Shown: in pieces, positions 1 through 8,097 of the stretch
How the letters are laid out: every line of letters begins with the position of its first letter
How positions within the stretch are numbered: position 1 is the stretch's first letter
Source of the DNA: Streptomyces klenkii
GTDB lineage: Bacteria > Actinomycetota > Actinomycetes > Streptomycetales > Streptomycetaceae
NCBI RefSeq assembly: GCF_003626645.1
Contig: NZ_RBAM01000002.1
Coordinates: 620,001-684,000, forward strand
DNA length: 64,000 nucleotides
Direction of reading: 5' to 3'
The notes under the pieces: generated by a model
Database searches by the model: none
What the model saw: the letters and a program-made list of their open reading frames with translations, nothing else
What the model was told of the DNA's origin: nothing
Position numbers and translations under genes: made by a program

Positions 1-702
1 CTCGGCCCGCACGGGGCCCCCGCCCTCCTCGTCGACGGCGCCCCGCAGCCCCTCACCGACGGCTGGAGCGCCCGCTACGAAGCCGCCCGCTGGATCCACC
101 TCGAAGGCCACGGGGGCTACGTCTTTCCCGCATGCCTCCCCGGCGTCCCCGGCGGCACCTCCCCGCTCCACGCCCTGCGCGAGGCCCGCACCGGCTCCTG
201 GCGCGACATCAACACCGGCGGCGCCCCCGACCGCCTCACGCGGCGCTACCTCACCCTCTGGCACCCCCACGGCACCGACCCCGAGGACGCCGCCTACGCC
301 TACCTCCTCATGCCCGGCGCGGGGCCCCGCGCCCTGGCCGCCCGCGCCGACGACGCCACCTGGCTCCGCCTCCTCGCCAACACCGCCCGCTGCCAGGCCG
401 CCCACCTGCCCTCCCTCGGCCTCACCGCCGCCGCCTTCTGGACCCCCGGCACCGCCGGCCCCCTCACCTCGACGGCCCCCGCCGCCGTGCTCGTCCGCGA
501 CCACGGCCGCACCGCTACCCTCCATATGGCCGAACCGCCCCGCACCGGTGCCCCCTTCGAGATCACCTGGAACCGCCCCGTGCGCCGCGTCACCGCCCAC
601 GACCCCACCGTCCGCATCCTGTCGACAGGCGACAGCCTCCGGCTCCGCGTCGCCCCCGGCACCGCCTGCGCCCCGCACCGCTGCTCCGTAGCCCTGGCAT
701 GA
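1..702 (+). CDS. Polysaccharide lyase family 8 (hyaluronate/xanthan/chondroitin lyase type), 3' part only
   Basis: The frame is open from the first base and ends with TGA at 700-702, giving the last 233 residues of a protein whose start lies outside the window. The segment reads like the C-terminal beta-sandwich of PL8 lyases: ARWIHLEGHGGYVFP near residues 28-42 matches the family WxHxDGxGYVFP motif. It is followed by EARTGSWRDIN near residues 59-69, and by an HGxxPEDAAYAYLLMPG stretch. PL8 enzymes are secreted and cleave uronic-acid-containing polysaccharides by beta-elimination. The catalytic Asn, His and Tyr would be upstream, so activity and substrate cannot be judged here. A 219-bp spacer separates it from the carboxylase gene, so it is probably not in that operon. 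Confidence 0.85.
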   Translation, partial: LGPHGAPALLVDGAPQPLTDGWSARYEAARWIHLEGHGGYVFPACLPGVPGGTSPLHALREARTGSWRDINTGGAPDRLTRRYLTLWHPHGTDPEDAAYAYLLMPGAGPRALAARADDATWLRLLANTARCQAAHLPSLGLTAAAFWTPGTAGPLTSTAPAAVLVRDHGRTATLHMAEPPRTGAPFEITWNRPVRRVTAHDPTVRILSTGDSLRLRVAPGTACAPHRCSVALA

Positions 703-921
703 CCGGGCGTGAGGCCGTTCGGGGCCTGACGCGCGTCAAGTTCACTTGCCTACGGGCCGAGGGCAAGAGTTTTGTGGGACCTCCACATAAGCACCCCTCG
801 ATCGGGGGGACCCCCGCTCCGGGCCGCTGCACCCCTCTGTGACGCCTGCCCACCAAAACGCACATGACGTTGTATGGAAACGACATGAGTTTCGGACGGT
901 CCCGCCACGTACCGTCTATGC

Positions 922-2505
922 ATGAGCAATCTCGAAGGTGCGCCCGTAGAGGCGAGTGACGTCCGTGGGCGCGTCGCCGAGCTGCACGCCATTCGCGAGC
1001 AGGTTCGGCGAGGTCCGAGCGAGCGGGCGACCCAGGCCCAGAAGGCCAAGGGGAAGCTGACGGCCCGCGAGCGAATCGACCTCCTGCTGGACGAGGGGTC
1101 CTTCTCGGAGGTGGAGCCGCTCCGCCGGCACCGCGCCTCCGGCTTCGGCCTGGAGAGCAAGAAGCCGTACACCGATGGTGTGATCACGGGCTGGGGCACC
1201 GTGCACGGGCGGACGGTGTTCGTGTACGCGCATGACTTCCGTATCTTCGGTGGTGCGCTGGGCGAGGCCCACGCCACGAAGATCCACAAGATCATGGACA
1301 TGGCGATCGCGGCGGGTGCGCCGCTGGTGTCGCTGAACGACGGCGCGGGTGCCCGTATCCAGGAGGGCGTCTCGGCGCTGGCCGGTTACGGCGGCATCTT
1401 CCAGCGCAACACCAAGGCCTCGGGTGTCATCCCGCAGATCTCCGTGATGCTCGGCCCGTGCGCGGGCGGCGCGGCCTACTCGCCGGCGCTGACGGACTTC
1501 GTGTTCATGGTCCGCGAGACCTCGCAGATGTTCATCACCGGCCCCGACGTCGTCCGCGCCGTCACCGGCGAGGAGATCACCCAGAACGGCCTCGGCGGCG
1601 CCGACGTGCACGCGGAGACCTCGGGCGTCGCGCACTTCGCCTACGACGACGAGGAGACGTGCCTGGAGGAGGTGCGCTACCTCCTCTCGCTCCTGCCGCA
1701 GAACAACCGGGAGAACCCGCCGCGCGTCGCGAGCGAGGACCCGGCGGACCGGCTGGGCGAGGCCCTGCTCGACCTGGTGCCCGCCGACGGCAACCGCCCG
1801 TACGACATGCGCAAGGTCATCGAGGAGATCGTCGACGACGGCGAGCACCTCGAGGTCCACGAGCGCTGGGCCACCAACATCATCTGCTCCCTGGGCCGCC
1901 TGGACGGCCAGGTCGTCGGCATCGTCGCCAACCAGCCGCAGTCGCTGGCCGGCGTGCTCGACATCGAGGCGAGCGAAAAGGCTGCGCGCTTCATCCAGAT
2001 GTGCGACGCTTTCAATATTCCGATCATCACTCTTCTGGACGTCCCGGGCTTCCTTCCCGGCGTCGACCAGGAGCACGGCGGGATCATCCGCCACGGCGCG
2101 AAGCTGCTGTACGCGTACTGCAACGCGACGGTGCCGCGCATCTCGGTGATCCTGCGCAAGGCCTACGGCGGCGCGTACATCGTCATGGACTCCCAGTCGA
2201 TCGGCGCGGACCTGACCTACGCGTGGCCGACGAACGAGATTGCCGTGATGGGCGCCGAGGGCGCGGCCAACGTGATCTTCCGCAAGCAGATCGCCGAGGC
2301 CGACGACCCCGAGGCCATGCGGGCGCGGATGGTCAAGGAGTACAAGGCCGAGCTGATGCACCCGTACTACGCCGCGGAGCGCGGGCTGATCGACGACGTG
2401 ATCGACCCGGTCGAGACCCGTCAGGTGCTGATCCGCGCCCTGGCGATGCTCGCCTCGAAGCACGCCGACCTGCCCTCCCGCAAGCACGGCAACCCGCCCC
2501 AGTAA
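922..2505 (+). CDS. accB: Acyl-CoA (acetyl/propionyl) carboxylase carboxyltransferase beta subunit, AccB type
   Basis: This 527-residue protein is a biotin-dependent carboxyltransferase. It moves the carboxyl group from carboxybiotin on the alpha subunit to acetyl- or propionyl-CoA, giving malonyl- or methylmalonyl-CoA for lipid and polyketide synthesis. Both crotonase-fold halves are present: the N-half has GAGARIQEGV and a GPCAGGAAYSPAL oxyanion-hole loop, the C-half has DVPGFLPG and RKAYGGAYIVM. The residue after AYGGAY is Ile (about 420). In the S. coelicolor enzymes the matching site (about 422) is a known specificity position, Asp in PccB, so Ile suggests the AccB type with wider substrate range. 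ATG 922 has no clear Shine-Dalgarno sequence, so the mRNA may be leaderless or nearly so. accE follows after 11 bp. Confidence 0.95.
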   Translation: MSNLEGAPVEASDVRGRVAELHAIREQVRRGPSERATQAQKAKGKLTARERIDLLLDEGSFSEVEPLRRHRASGFGLESKKPYTDGVITGWGTVHGRTVFVYAHDFRIFGGALGEAHATKIHKIMDMAIAAGAPLVSLNDGAGARIQEGVSALAGYGGIFQRNTKASGVIPQISVMLGPCAGGAAYSPALTDFVFMVRETSQMFITGPDVVRAVTGEEITQNGLGGADVHAETSGVAHFAYDDEETCLEEVRYLLSLLPQNNRENPPRVASEDPADRLGEALLDLVPADGNRPYDMRKVIEEIVDDGEHLEVHERWATNIICSLGRLDGQVVGIVANQPQSLAGVLDIEASEKAARFIQMCDAFNIPIITLLDVPGFLPGVDQEHGGIIRHGAKLLYAYCNATVPRISVILRKAYGGAYIVMDSQSIGADLTYAWPTNEIAVMGAEGAANVIFRKQIAEADDPEAMRARMVKEYKAELMHPYYAAERGLIDDVIDPVETRQVLIRALAMLASKHADLPSRKHGNPPQ

Positions 2506-2516
2506 GGGAGAAACGC

Positions 2517-2711
2517 ATGACCGACACGCTCGTCCGCGTGGAGAAGGGCACGGCCGACGCCGAAGAGGTCGCGGCCGTCACCGCCGTCCTCCTCGCCCGT
2601 GCCGCCGCCGGCAACGACGCGGCACCGCCCCGCCCCCGCCGCACCACGGCCGCCTGGCGCCGCCTGGAGCGCTCGCCGGGCTTCCGGGCGCCGCACAGCT
2701 GGCAGGGCTGA
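2517..2711 (+). CDS. accE: Acyl-CoA carboxylase epsilon subunit
   Basis: This 64-residue protein starts at ATG 2517 behind an AAGGGAG ribosome site, 11 bp after accB. It has a short N-terminal helix-forming part (TADAEEVAAVTAVLLARAA), a Pro/Arg-rich linker, and a C-terminal WRRLERSPGFRAPHSWQG segment, as in actinobacterial epsilon subunits. Those small proteins bind the beta subunit and are needed for full holoenzyme activity in the S. coelicolor acyl-CoA carboxylases. The position directly after accB, shared transcription and length all fit. It ends just before a strong hairpin terminator. Sequence conservation in this family is low outside the C-terminal WxxxxRSPxFxxxxSW motif, which is visible here. 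Confidence 0.9.
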   Translation: MTDTLVRVEKGTADAEEVAAVTAVLLARAAAGNDAAPPRPRRTTAAWRRLERSPGFRAPHSWQG

Positions 2712-2722
2712 GAACCGGCATA

Positions 2723-2761
2723 GCGAGAAGGGCCCGGGGCATCGCCCCGGGCCCTTCTCGC
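2723..2761. terminator. Hairpin terminator after accB-accE
   Basis: An 18-bp stem (GCGAGAAGGGCCCGGGGC and its exact complement) closes on a 3-base ATC loop. It lies 12 bp after the accE stop and has no T-run, as is common for Streptomyces terminators. It could work in both directions, separating accE from the convergent conservon operon. Confidence 0.85.
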
Positions 2762-2803
2762 ATGGCCTCATGCCGCCGCCCCGCACCGCCTCATGCGGCC
2801 CCG

Positions 2804-2857
2804 GCAACGCAGAAGGTCCCCGCAACGCGGAGGCTCTCCGCAACGCAGAAGGTCCCC
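2804..2857. repeat. Three tandem 18-bp repeats
   Basis: Three units start at 2804, 2822 and 2840. Units 1 and 3 are GCAACGCAGAAGGTCCCC; unit 2 is the variant GCAACGCGGAGGCTCTCC. The third unit forms the left arm of the hairpin at 2844-2892, so the terminator arm seems to have been copied upstream in tandem. No coding function is seen. Confidence 0.8.
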
Positions 2858-2892
2858 GCACACTCCACCAGGAGCGCGGGGACCTTTCTGCG
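2844..2892 (-). terminator. Hairpin terminator of the first conservon operon
   Basis: The arm CGCAGAAGGTCCCCGC at 2844-2859 pairs with GCGGGGACCTTTCTGCG at 2876-2892 (one bulge). It lies 32 bp beyond the stop codon of the minus-strand cvnD gene. It faces the accE terminator across the CATGAGGC-type copies at 2765 and 2788. Confidence 0.75.
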
Positions 2893-2924
2893 TCGATGGG
2901 GCCGGCGTCGGTGCGGCCGGGGCC

Positions 2925-3506
2925 TCACCGCAGGCGCGCCATCAGGGCGTGCTCGACCAGGGTGATCAGGGCGCTCTTCGCCTCGTTGCGGTGGCGGGCG
3001 TCGGTCGTGATGATCGGCGCGTCGGGGCCGATCTGGAGCGCCTCGCGGACCTCGTCCGGCGTGTAGGGCTGGTGCCCGTCGAAGCCGTTGAGGGCGATGA
3101 CGAAGGGCAGGCCGCTGTTCTCGAAGTAGTCGACCGCGGGGAAGCAGTCGGCGAGACGGCGGGTGTCGACGAGCACCACGGCGCCGATGGCACCGCGGAC
3201 CAGGTCGTCCCACATGAACCAGAAACGGTCCTGGCCCGGGGTACCGAACAGGTACAGGATCAGGTCCTGGTCCAGGGTGATACGGCCGAAGTCCATGGCC
3301 ACGGTCGTCGTGGTCTTGTCCGGCGCGTGGGTGAGGTCGTCGATGCCCGCCGAGGCGGACGTCATCACGGCTTCGGTCCGCAGCGGGTTGATCTCCGAGA
3401 CCGCACCGACGAACGTGGTCTTGCCCACGCCGAAACCGCCTGCCACCACGATCTTCGCGGAGGTGGTGGAGCGGGCTGCCTCGCCGCTAGAGGTTCCGAA
3501 GTCCAC
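2925..3506 (-). CDS. cvnD: Conservon 1 GTPase CvnD
   Basis: This 193-residue protein belongs to the small Ras-like GTPases encoded last in Streptomyces conservons. The P-loop GGFGVGKTT is near residues 23-31, a Walker B-like switch II stretch YLFGTPGQDRF is near 90-100, and a guanine-specificity-like ALNGFD appears near 143-148, in place of the usual NKxD. Conservon proteins are thought to form a membrane-associated complex in which the GTPase is the output of the CvnA sensor, by analogy with eukaryotic G-protein-coupled systems. It overlaps cvnC by 20 nt, so the two are translationally coupled. It is nearly identical in protein and DNA to the second CvnD at 8098-8694, apart from the extreme N-terminus and about nine substitutions. 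Confidence 0.93.
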   Translation of the reverse strand: MDFGTSSGEAARSTTSAKIVVAGGFGVGKTTFVGAVSEINPLRTEAVMTSASAGIDDLTHAPDKTTTTVAMDFGRITLDQDLILYLFGTPGQDRFWFMWDDLVRGAIGAVVLVDTRRLADCFPAVDYFENSGLPFVIALNGFDGHQPYTPDEVREALQIGPDAPIITTDARHRNEAKSALITLVEHALMARLR

Positions 3507-4011
3507 TGAGCACCCTTTCGAGCAGTGTCACGTCAGGCTGGCCGCCGGCGGACTCGTCGCCGCCGGGCTGATGGATGGCGACGAGCCCGGCCTCCGCCAA
3601 GTCGGCGACGAGGATTCGGGCGACGCCGAGGGGAATGGTGAGGAGCGCCGAGATCTCGGCGACCGACTTGATCTCGGTGCACAGGTGGCAGATGCGCTGG
3701 TGTTCCGGCAACTGCCCGTGAAGCTGGGCCGGCTGGGCCGTGGTGTGCACCAGCGCCTCGATGGCGAGCTGGTACCGCGGCCGGGTCCGGCCGCCGGTCA
3801 TCGCGTAGGGGCGGACCAGCGGGTTGTTCCGCTTGCCCCCGGAGGGGGACTGCGACGCCCTGCGATGCTGGGACGTCTGTGGTACTTGCGGCGGCCGTGA
3901 TGGCTCCGCCTGCGCACGCGGACTGGGTGCGGAGGGGAAGTTGAAGCGGTTCAGCGGAGGCTGAGCCTGCTGATCATTGCCATACGGGTAACCGCCGGGG
4001 GGCGTTGCCAC
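3487..4011 (-). CDS. cvnC: Conservon 1 DUF742 protein CvnC
   Basis: This 174-residue protein starts at a GTG (4011) with a GGAGGAG site 3 bp upstream. The first 60 residues are Pro/Gln-rich and probably disordered. The C-terminal two thirds is a DUF742 domain with RPYAMTGGRTRPRYQLAIEAL, EHQRICHLC and a winged-helix-like LTIPLGVARILVADLAEAGLVAIHQ stretch. DUF742 proteins are the third conservon component; their biochemical role is not established, though the winged-helix look suggests a regulatory or adaptor job. The N-terminal 60 residues differ almost completely from the second conservon's CvnC, while the domain core is similar. It overlaps cvnD. Confidence 0.9.
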   Translation of the reverse strand: MATPPGGYPYGNDQQAQPPLNRFNFPSAPSPRAQAEPSRPPQVPQTSQHRRASQSPSGGKRNNPLVRPYAMTGGRTRPRYQLAIEALVHTTAQPAQLHGQLPEHQRICHLCTEIKSVAEISALLTIPLGVARILVADLAEAGLVAIHQPGGDESAGGQPDVTLLERVLSGLRNL

Positions 4012-4093
4012 GTCTCCTCCTCAACGTGCTGTCTGCTGCTGGTCGCGCCACCGCACCCTATGGCGCGGTGGCGCGAAACGCACTGCCTCTTTG

Positions 4094-4516
4094 CTAGTTG
4101 AGAAGGCTCCCCTGCAGTTCGGCGCGGAGGTCCGGGGTGAGGACGTTGCCCGCGCGGTCGACGAGGAGGGCCATCTCGTAGCCGACGAGGCCGATGTCGC
4201 ACTCGGGGTGCGCCAGCACGGCCAGCGAAGAACCGTCGGAGATGGACATGATGAAGAGGAAGCCGCGCTCCATCTCCACTACGGTCTGGTTGACGGCGCC
4301 GCCTTCGAAGATGCGGGAGGCTCCGGCGGTCAGCGACGTCAGGCCGGAGGCGACCGCCGCCAGCTGGTCGGCGCGGTCCCTCGGGAAACCTTCGGACATC
4401 GCCAGAAGGAGTCCGTCGGCGGAGACCACGACGGTGTGGGACACCCCTGGGGTGTTCTCCACGAAACTGGTGATCAACCAGTTCAGGTTCTGCGCCGCCT
4501 GGCTCATCGGGCTCAC
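4094..4516 (-). CDS. cvnB: Conservon 1 roadblock/LC7 protein CvnB
   Basis: This is a 140-residue roadblock/LC7-fold protein of the family that binds small Ras-like GTPases and may regulate them. The fold is visible as LNWLITSFVENTPGVSHTVVVSADGLLLA, a helix with DRADQLAAVASGLTSL, then VEMERGFLFIMSISDGSSLAVLA. GTG 4516 is chosen because it lies 7 bp after GGAG and 1 bp after the cvnA stop; ATG 4507, three codons in, is the alternative, since the second copy also has both (TTG 9609 and an ATG). It differs from the second CvnB by only two residues (A/P and I/V), which is far closer than CvnA or CvnC. Confidence 0.93.
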   Translation of the reverse strand: MSPMSQAAQNLNWLITSFVENTPGVSHTVVVSADGLLLAMSEGFPRDRADQLAAVASGLTSLTAGASRIFEGGAVNQTVVEMERGFLFIMSISDGSSLAVLAHPECDIGLVGYEMALLVDRAGNVLTPDLRAELQGSLLN

Positions 4517-4517
4517 A

Positions 4518-7500
4518 CTAACGCTCCTGATCGTAGGTGCCGCCGGGGCCGAAGCCCTGGTCGTGTTGCTCATGCTGCGAAGTGGTGGCCGAACCGCTGT
4601 CGGCCCCCACGGTGCGCCCCTGCTGGACGCCGCGGCGGAGATTGCTCAGCCGGCCGCGTACGTCCTCAGGGGCACGGGATATCTGGGGTCCGCCCTGCGG
4701 CGTCTGCGCCGCCTTGCCCTCGATCAGATTGGCCTTGGGCACTCGGCGGGGCAGTCCGGAAGGGGTCACTCCGCCGGCCTTCGGATCCCGGAGCTGCTCG
4801 GCACGCTGCCAGCGCTCGTCGTTCTCCGATCGCCAGTCGGGGTTGTCACCCTCGTGAGGCTGCTGTGGGACGTCCTGCCGGGGCTGCTCCGGTTCGCCGG
4901 CCCCCGCGGCCTCTTCGACAGACTCGGACTGCTGCCACTGCGTCGCGCGGCGCGGCAGACCGGACCCGGTCAGCGAGTGGGAGCCGCTCGAAGCGGGGCC
5001 CGGACGGTCGAACTCTACGCGCTCGGGCTGCGCCGTGTCAGCGGGCGGCAGTGATTCCGAATCCGCACCGTAACCCTGCTGTACGCCGTCCTGGTACGTA
5101 CCAGGCTGCTGCCAGACGTCGCTCCGGGTCTGACCGGTGGTCTCCCCGTACGACTGCTGCTGCGGGTAACCGGAGTCCGCGTAGCCCTGCTCGGCGTACT
5201 CCTGCTCCGGGTAACCGGAGTCCTGGTAGCCGTGCTGCGGCTGCTGCTGCTCGTACGAGCGGTCGTACGACTCCTCGTACGGCTGGTCGCCGATCGCCGG
5301 GAACTGCTCGGTGTGCTGGTGGCCCTGCTGCTCGTACGGCTGCTGCTGGTCGAACTGCGACTGCTGCTGCTCGTAGGGCTGCTGCTCGTGCTGCTGCTGG
5401 GGCACCTCGTCGCGGAACAGCGGGCGGTTGTCCGCCGCGGCCTCCAGCGCCGCGCGCCGCTCCTCGCGGAGCCGCGAACGGTTCACCGGGTCCAGCGCGG
5501 GGCTCGCCGTGCCGCCCTGCTGCTCGTAGCGGGAGTCGTCGAAGCCCAGCTCCGCCGCGGTCCGCATGCGGCCCATGGCGGGCGCCTGACCGGCCTGCGG
5601 CTGCTGCGGCTGCTCCGGGACCATCTGCGAGACCGTGAAGCTGTCGGGGGACTGCTCGTCCTCGCCGCCGCCACCGTGGGTGATCCGGTCCGGCAGCATG
5701 ACCAGCGAGGTCGTGCCGGCCTGCTCGCCCGAGGGGCGCAGCTGGACCCGGATGCCGTGCCGCCCTGCCAGGCGGCCGACCACGAACAGGCCCATGCGCT
5801 GGGAGATCGCGGCGTCCACGGTCGGCGGGTTGGCCAGCTTGTGGTTGATGTCCGCGAAGTCCTCGGCGGTCAGGCCGATGCCCTTGTCGTGGATCTCGAC
5901 CATCACGCGGCCGTCGGGCAGCCGCGTCGCGGTGACGCGCACCTTGGTGTGCGGGGAGGAGAACGTGGTGGCGTTCTCCAGGAGCTCGGCCAGCAGGTGG
6001 ACGAGGTCGGTCACGGCGAGGCCGTGGATGTCCGCCTCCGGGACGCCCGAGAGCTCGATGCGCTCGTAGGCCTCCACCTCGGAGGAGGCGGCGCGCAGCA
6101 CGTCCACCAGCGGGACCGGCTGGTCCCAGCTGCGGCCGGGCTCCTCGCCGGCGAGGACCAGGAGGTTCTCGCCGTTGCGGCGCATACGGGTGGCCAGGTG
6201 GTCCAGGCGGAAGAGGTTCTCCAGCTGGTCCGGGTCCGCCTCGTGCTCCTCGAGCTCGGTGATCAGGGTCAGCTGACCCTCGATGAGGCTCTGGTTGCGG
6301 CGCGAGAGGTTGGTGAAGATCGCGTTGACGTTGCCACGGAGCAGGGCCTGCTCGGCGGCGAGCCGGACGGCCTCGCGGTGGACCTGGTCGAAGGCGCGGG
6401 CGACCTCGCCGATCTCGTCCCGGGTGGTGATCGGGATCGGCTGGACGCGGGTGTCGACCCGGCCCGGGTCGGTCCGCGACAGCTGGTCGACCAGGGCCGG
6501 CAGGCGCTGCTCGGCCACGTCGAAGGCGGCGCGCCGCAGGTGGCGCATGTTGCGGCTCATGGAGCGGGCCATCATGCCGGCCACGAAGAACGCGAGCAGC
6601 AGGGCCACGATCATGATCGAGGAGTTGACGATCGCGTCGCGCTGGGCGTCGGAGGAGATCTTCTCGGCCTCGTCCACCGCCTTGTCGGTCAGGTACGTCT
6701 CGACCGAGCGGTACGCGTCGAACTTCGCCGTGGAGGCGTCCAGCCAGCCGTCGGCCGTGATGCCCGCGGTCTCCAGCTGCTTCGGCGTCTTGCCGGCCAT
6801 GATGGCGCCGGCGATCTTCTCCTGCTCCGACGACTTCGCCTTGGTGGCGATGGCGTCGTTGAGCCGGCTGATGTCGTCCTCGGTGCCGCTCGCGTCGTAC
6901 TCGGCGCGGGCGATGTACTCGAGGAAGTAGTAGGAGGAGAACGACGTCCGCTGGAGCTGCTGCTCCTTCGGGTCCGCGTTGTTCTGGACGAGCAGGTGGA
7001 CGCCGATGGAGCGCTGGAGCGACTCGGCGGCCTTGGCCAGCGAGACGGCGTAGACCATGCGGCCGTACGAGGCGACGCTGTCGCTGCCCAGACCGGTGCC
7101 CAGCTCGTTGGCGAAGGCCATGAGGGGACGCTGGATCGCGCCGTAGCCGTCCTCGGTCTTCACGCCGCCCAGCTTCGCCGTGTACGCGTTCTTGCGCAGC
7201 TCCGGCAGGTTGCGCTCCGCCTCACGGAAGAGCTGCATGCGGCGGCGCAGCGACGCGGTGTCCGGCATGTTCTTGACGGTCTTGTCGAACTCCGCGCGGG
7301 CGGCGTCCGTCGCGTCCTGGGTCTTCTTGATGACCGGGTTCTCGCGGTCACCCGTGAGGAGCGGCTTGGCCGTCAGGTCGCGCTCGTCGATCACCGCGTG
7401 GGCGTAGGTGGCCGCGGCCCGCACCACTCGCGCGGTGTTCGCGGCGTCCTTCGCCTCCTCCCAGGTGTCGACCGATCCCTTGATGTCGAGGCCGCCGAAG

Positions 7501-7724
7501 ACGAGGGCCACGATCACGGGGATGAGCAGGATCGCGTTCAGCCGGACGGGCACCCGCCAGTTGCGGGGTGAGAACCGGCCGCCGGAGCCCGCGGCGGGAG
7601 CCGGGGTCTCGGGCACGCTGGAAGCAGGGGAAGCCGAAGGCGGCACCGCTGCGCGTGACGGCGGGGTGAAGTTGCCTCGCCCGTCCTGCGTCTGCTGTGC
7701 GGCGCCCGTCTTTCTGCGCGTCAC
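4518..7724 (-). CDS. cvnA: Conservon 1 sensor histidine kinase-like protein CvnA
   Basis: This protein of about 1068 residues is the membrane sensor of the conservon. One membrane segment lies near residues 62-81 (LNAILLIPVIVALVFGG) and a second near 370-390. Between them is an extracytoplasmic sensor region of about 290 residues with a nitrate/nitrite-sensor-like helical look. A HAMP-like linker follows, then a histidine-kinase-type ATPase with N-box ELLENATTFSSP, DKGIGL and GLFVVGRLAGRHG. The usual phospho-acceptor His box is replaced by LDHLATRMRRNGENLLVLAG. From about residue 690 the tail is Gln/Tyr/Pro-rich with YEQQ-type low complexity. GTG 7724 is preferred because GAGAGG lies 10 bp upstream; an in-frame GTG at 7751 has no ribosome site. 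Confidence 0.93.
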   Translation of the reverse strand: MTRRKTGAAQQTQDGRGNFTPPSRAAVPPSASPASSVPETPAPAAGSGGRFSPRNWRVPVRLNAILLIPVIVALVFGGLDIKGSVDTWEEAKDAANTARVVRAAATYAHAVIDERDLTAKPLLTGDRENPVIKKTQDATDAARAEFDKTVKNMPDTASLRRRMQLFREAERNLPELRKNAYTAKLGGVKTEDGYGAIQRPLMAFANELGTGLGSDSVASYGRMVYAVSLAKAAESLQRSIGVHLLVQNNADPKEQQLQRTSFSSYYFLEYIARAEYDASGTEDDISRLNDAIATKAKSSEQEKIAGAIMAGKTPKQLETAGITADGWLDASTAKFDAYRSVETYLTDKAVDEAEKISSDAQRDAIVNSSIMIVALLLAFFVAGMMARSMSRNMRHLRRAAFDVAEQRLPALVDQLSRTDPGRVDTRVQPIPITTRDEIGEVARAFDQVHREAVRLAAEQALLRGNVNAIFTNLSRRNQSLIEGQLTLITELEEHEADPDQLENLFRLDHLATRMRRNGENLLVLAGEEPGRSWDQPVPLVDVLRAASSEVEAYERIELSGVPEADIHGLAVTDLVHLLAELLENATTFSSPHTKVRVTATRLPDGRVMVEIHDKGIGLTAEDFADINHKLANPPTVDAAISQRMGLFVVGRLAGRHGIRVQLRPSGEQAGTTSLVMLPDRITHGGGGEDEQSPDSFTVSQMVPEQPQQPQAGQAPAMGRMRTAAELGFDDSRYEQQGGTASPALDPVNRSRLREERRAALEAAADNRPLFRDEVPQQQHEQQPYEQQQSQFDQQQPYEQQGHQHTEQFPAIGDQPYEESYDRSYEQQQPQHGYQDSGYPEQEYAEQGYADSGYPQQQSYGETTGQTRSDVWQQPGTYQDGVQQGYGADSESLPPADTAQPERVEFDRPGPASSGSHSLTGSGLPRRATQWQQSESVEEAAGAGEPEQPRQDVPQQPHEGDNPDWRSENDERWQRAEQLRDPKAGGVTPSGLPRRVPKANLIEGKAAQTPQGGPQISRAPEDVRGRLSNLRRGVQQGRTVGADSGSATTSQHEQHDQGFGPGGTYDQER

Positions 7725-7771
7725 TCGACCAAAACCTCTCGGCGTCGGCACCCGGGGTGTGTGCCGTTTTT

Positions 7772-7811
7772 CGAACTGAGCCGTTACTGCTCAGTTCCTG
7801 GAATTCCAGCA
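7772..7811 (-). promoter_or_regulatory. Two adjacent palindromes upstream of conservon 1
   Basis: A perfect dyad GAACTGAGC-N7-GCTCAGTTC occupies 7772-7796. It is followed directly by the 12-bp palindrome CTGGAATTCCAG at 7797-7808. They lie 48-87 bp upstream of the cvnA start, where an operator would be expected. The 14-mer TGGAATTCCAGCAC (7798-7811) recurs exactly upstream of the second cvnA (13515-13528). Confidence 0.6.
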
Positions 7812-7933
7812 CGTCGGGGGTGCGCATTCCAAACAGCGGGGGCTCCCGCCAGGCCACTCGATTTGCCCGACATAAAACGGGCATTAAGAGCGAGCGGCGC
7901 CAAATGGCGGGCGACATGTGCGCAGAGTGAAAC

Positions 7934-7966
7934 CGGCCGAACGCGGTCTGTTGCCGCGTCCGGCCG
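7934..7966 (-). terminator. Probable terminator of the second conservon operon
   Basis: CGGCCGAACGCGG at 7934-7946 pairs with CCGCGTCCGGCCG at 7954-7966 with one A-C mismatch and a 7-base loop. It lies about 130 bp past the minus-strand cvnD stop at 8098. The rest of the 373-bp spacer 7725-8097 holds the palindromes described at 7772-7811 and no gene. Confidence 0.65.
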
Positions 7967-8097
7967 ATTCTCTGTCGAAACGTTATGAACTCCGGGCCGG
8001 GTCGTGTCCAATGCCACAGCCTCGCGGCAGTGCCGCAAGGGGCAATGTACGTGACGCGTGACGTGCCGGAAGTTTCTGACGAACAGCCACCGAAGAG

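Noticed and set aside
916..2487. A 523-codon minus-strand frame opposite accB
   Set aside because: The plus-strand frame has clear carboxyltransferase motifs; the minus frame is His/Val/Arg/Asp-rich shadow sequence.
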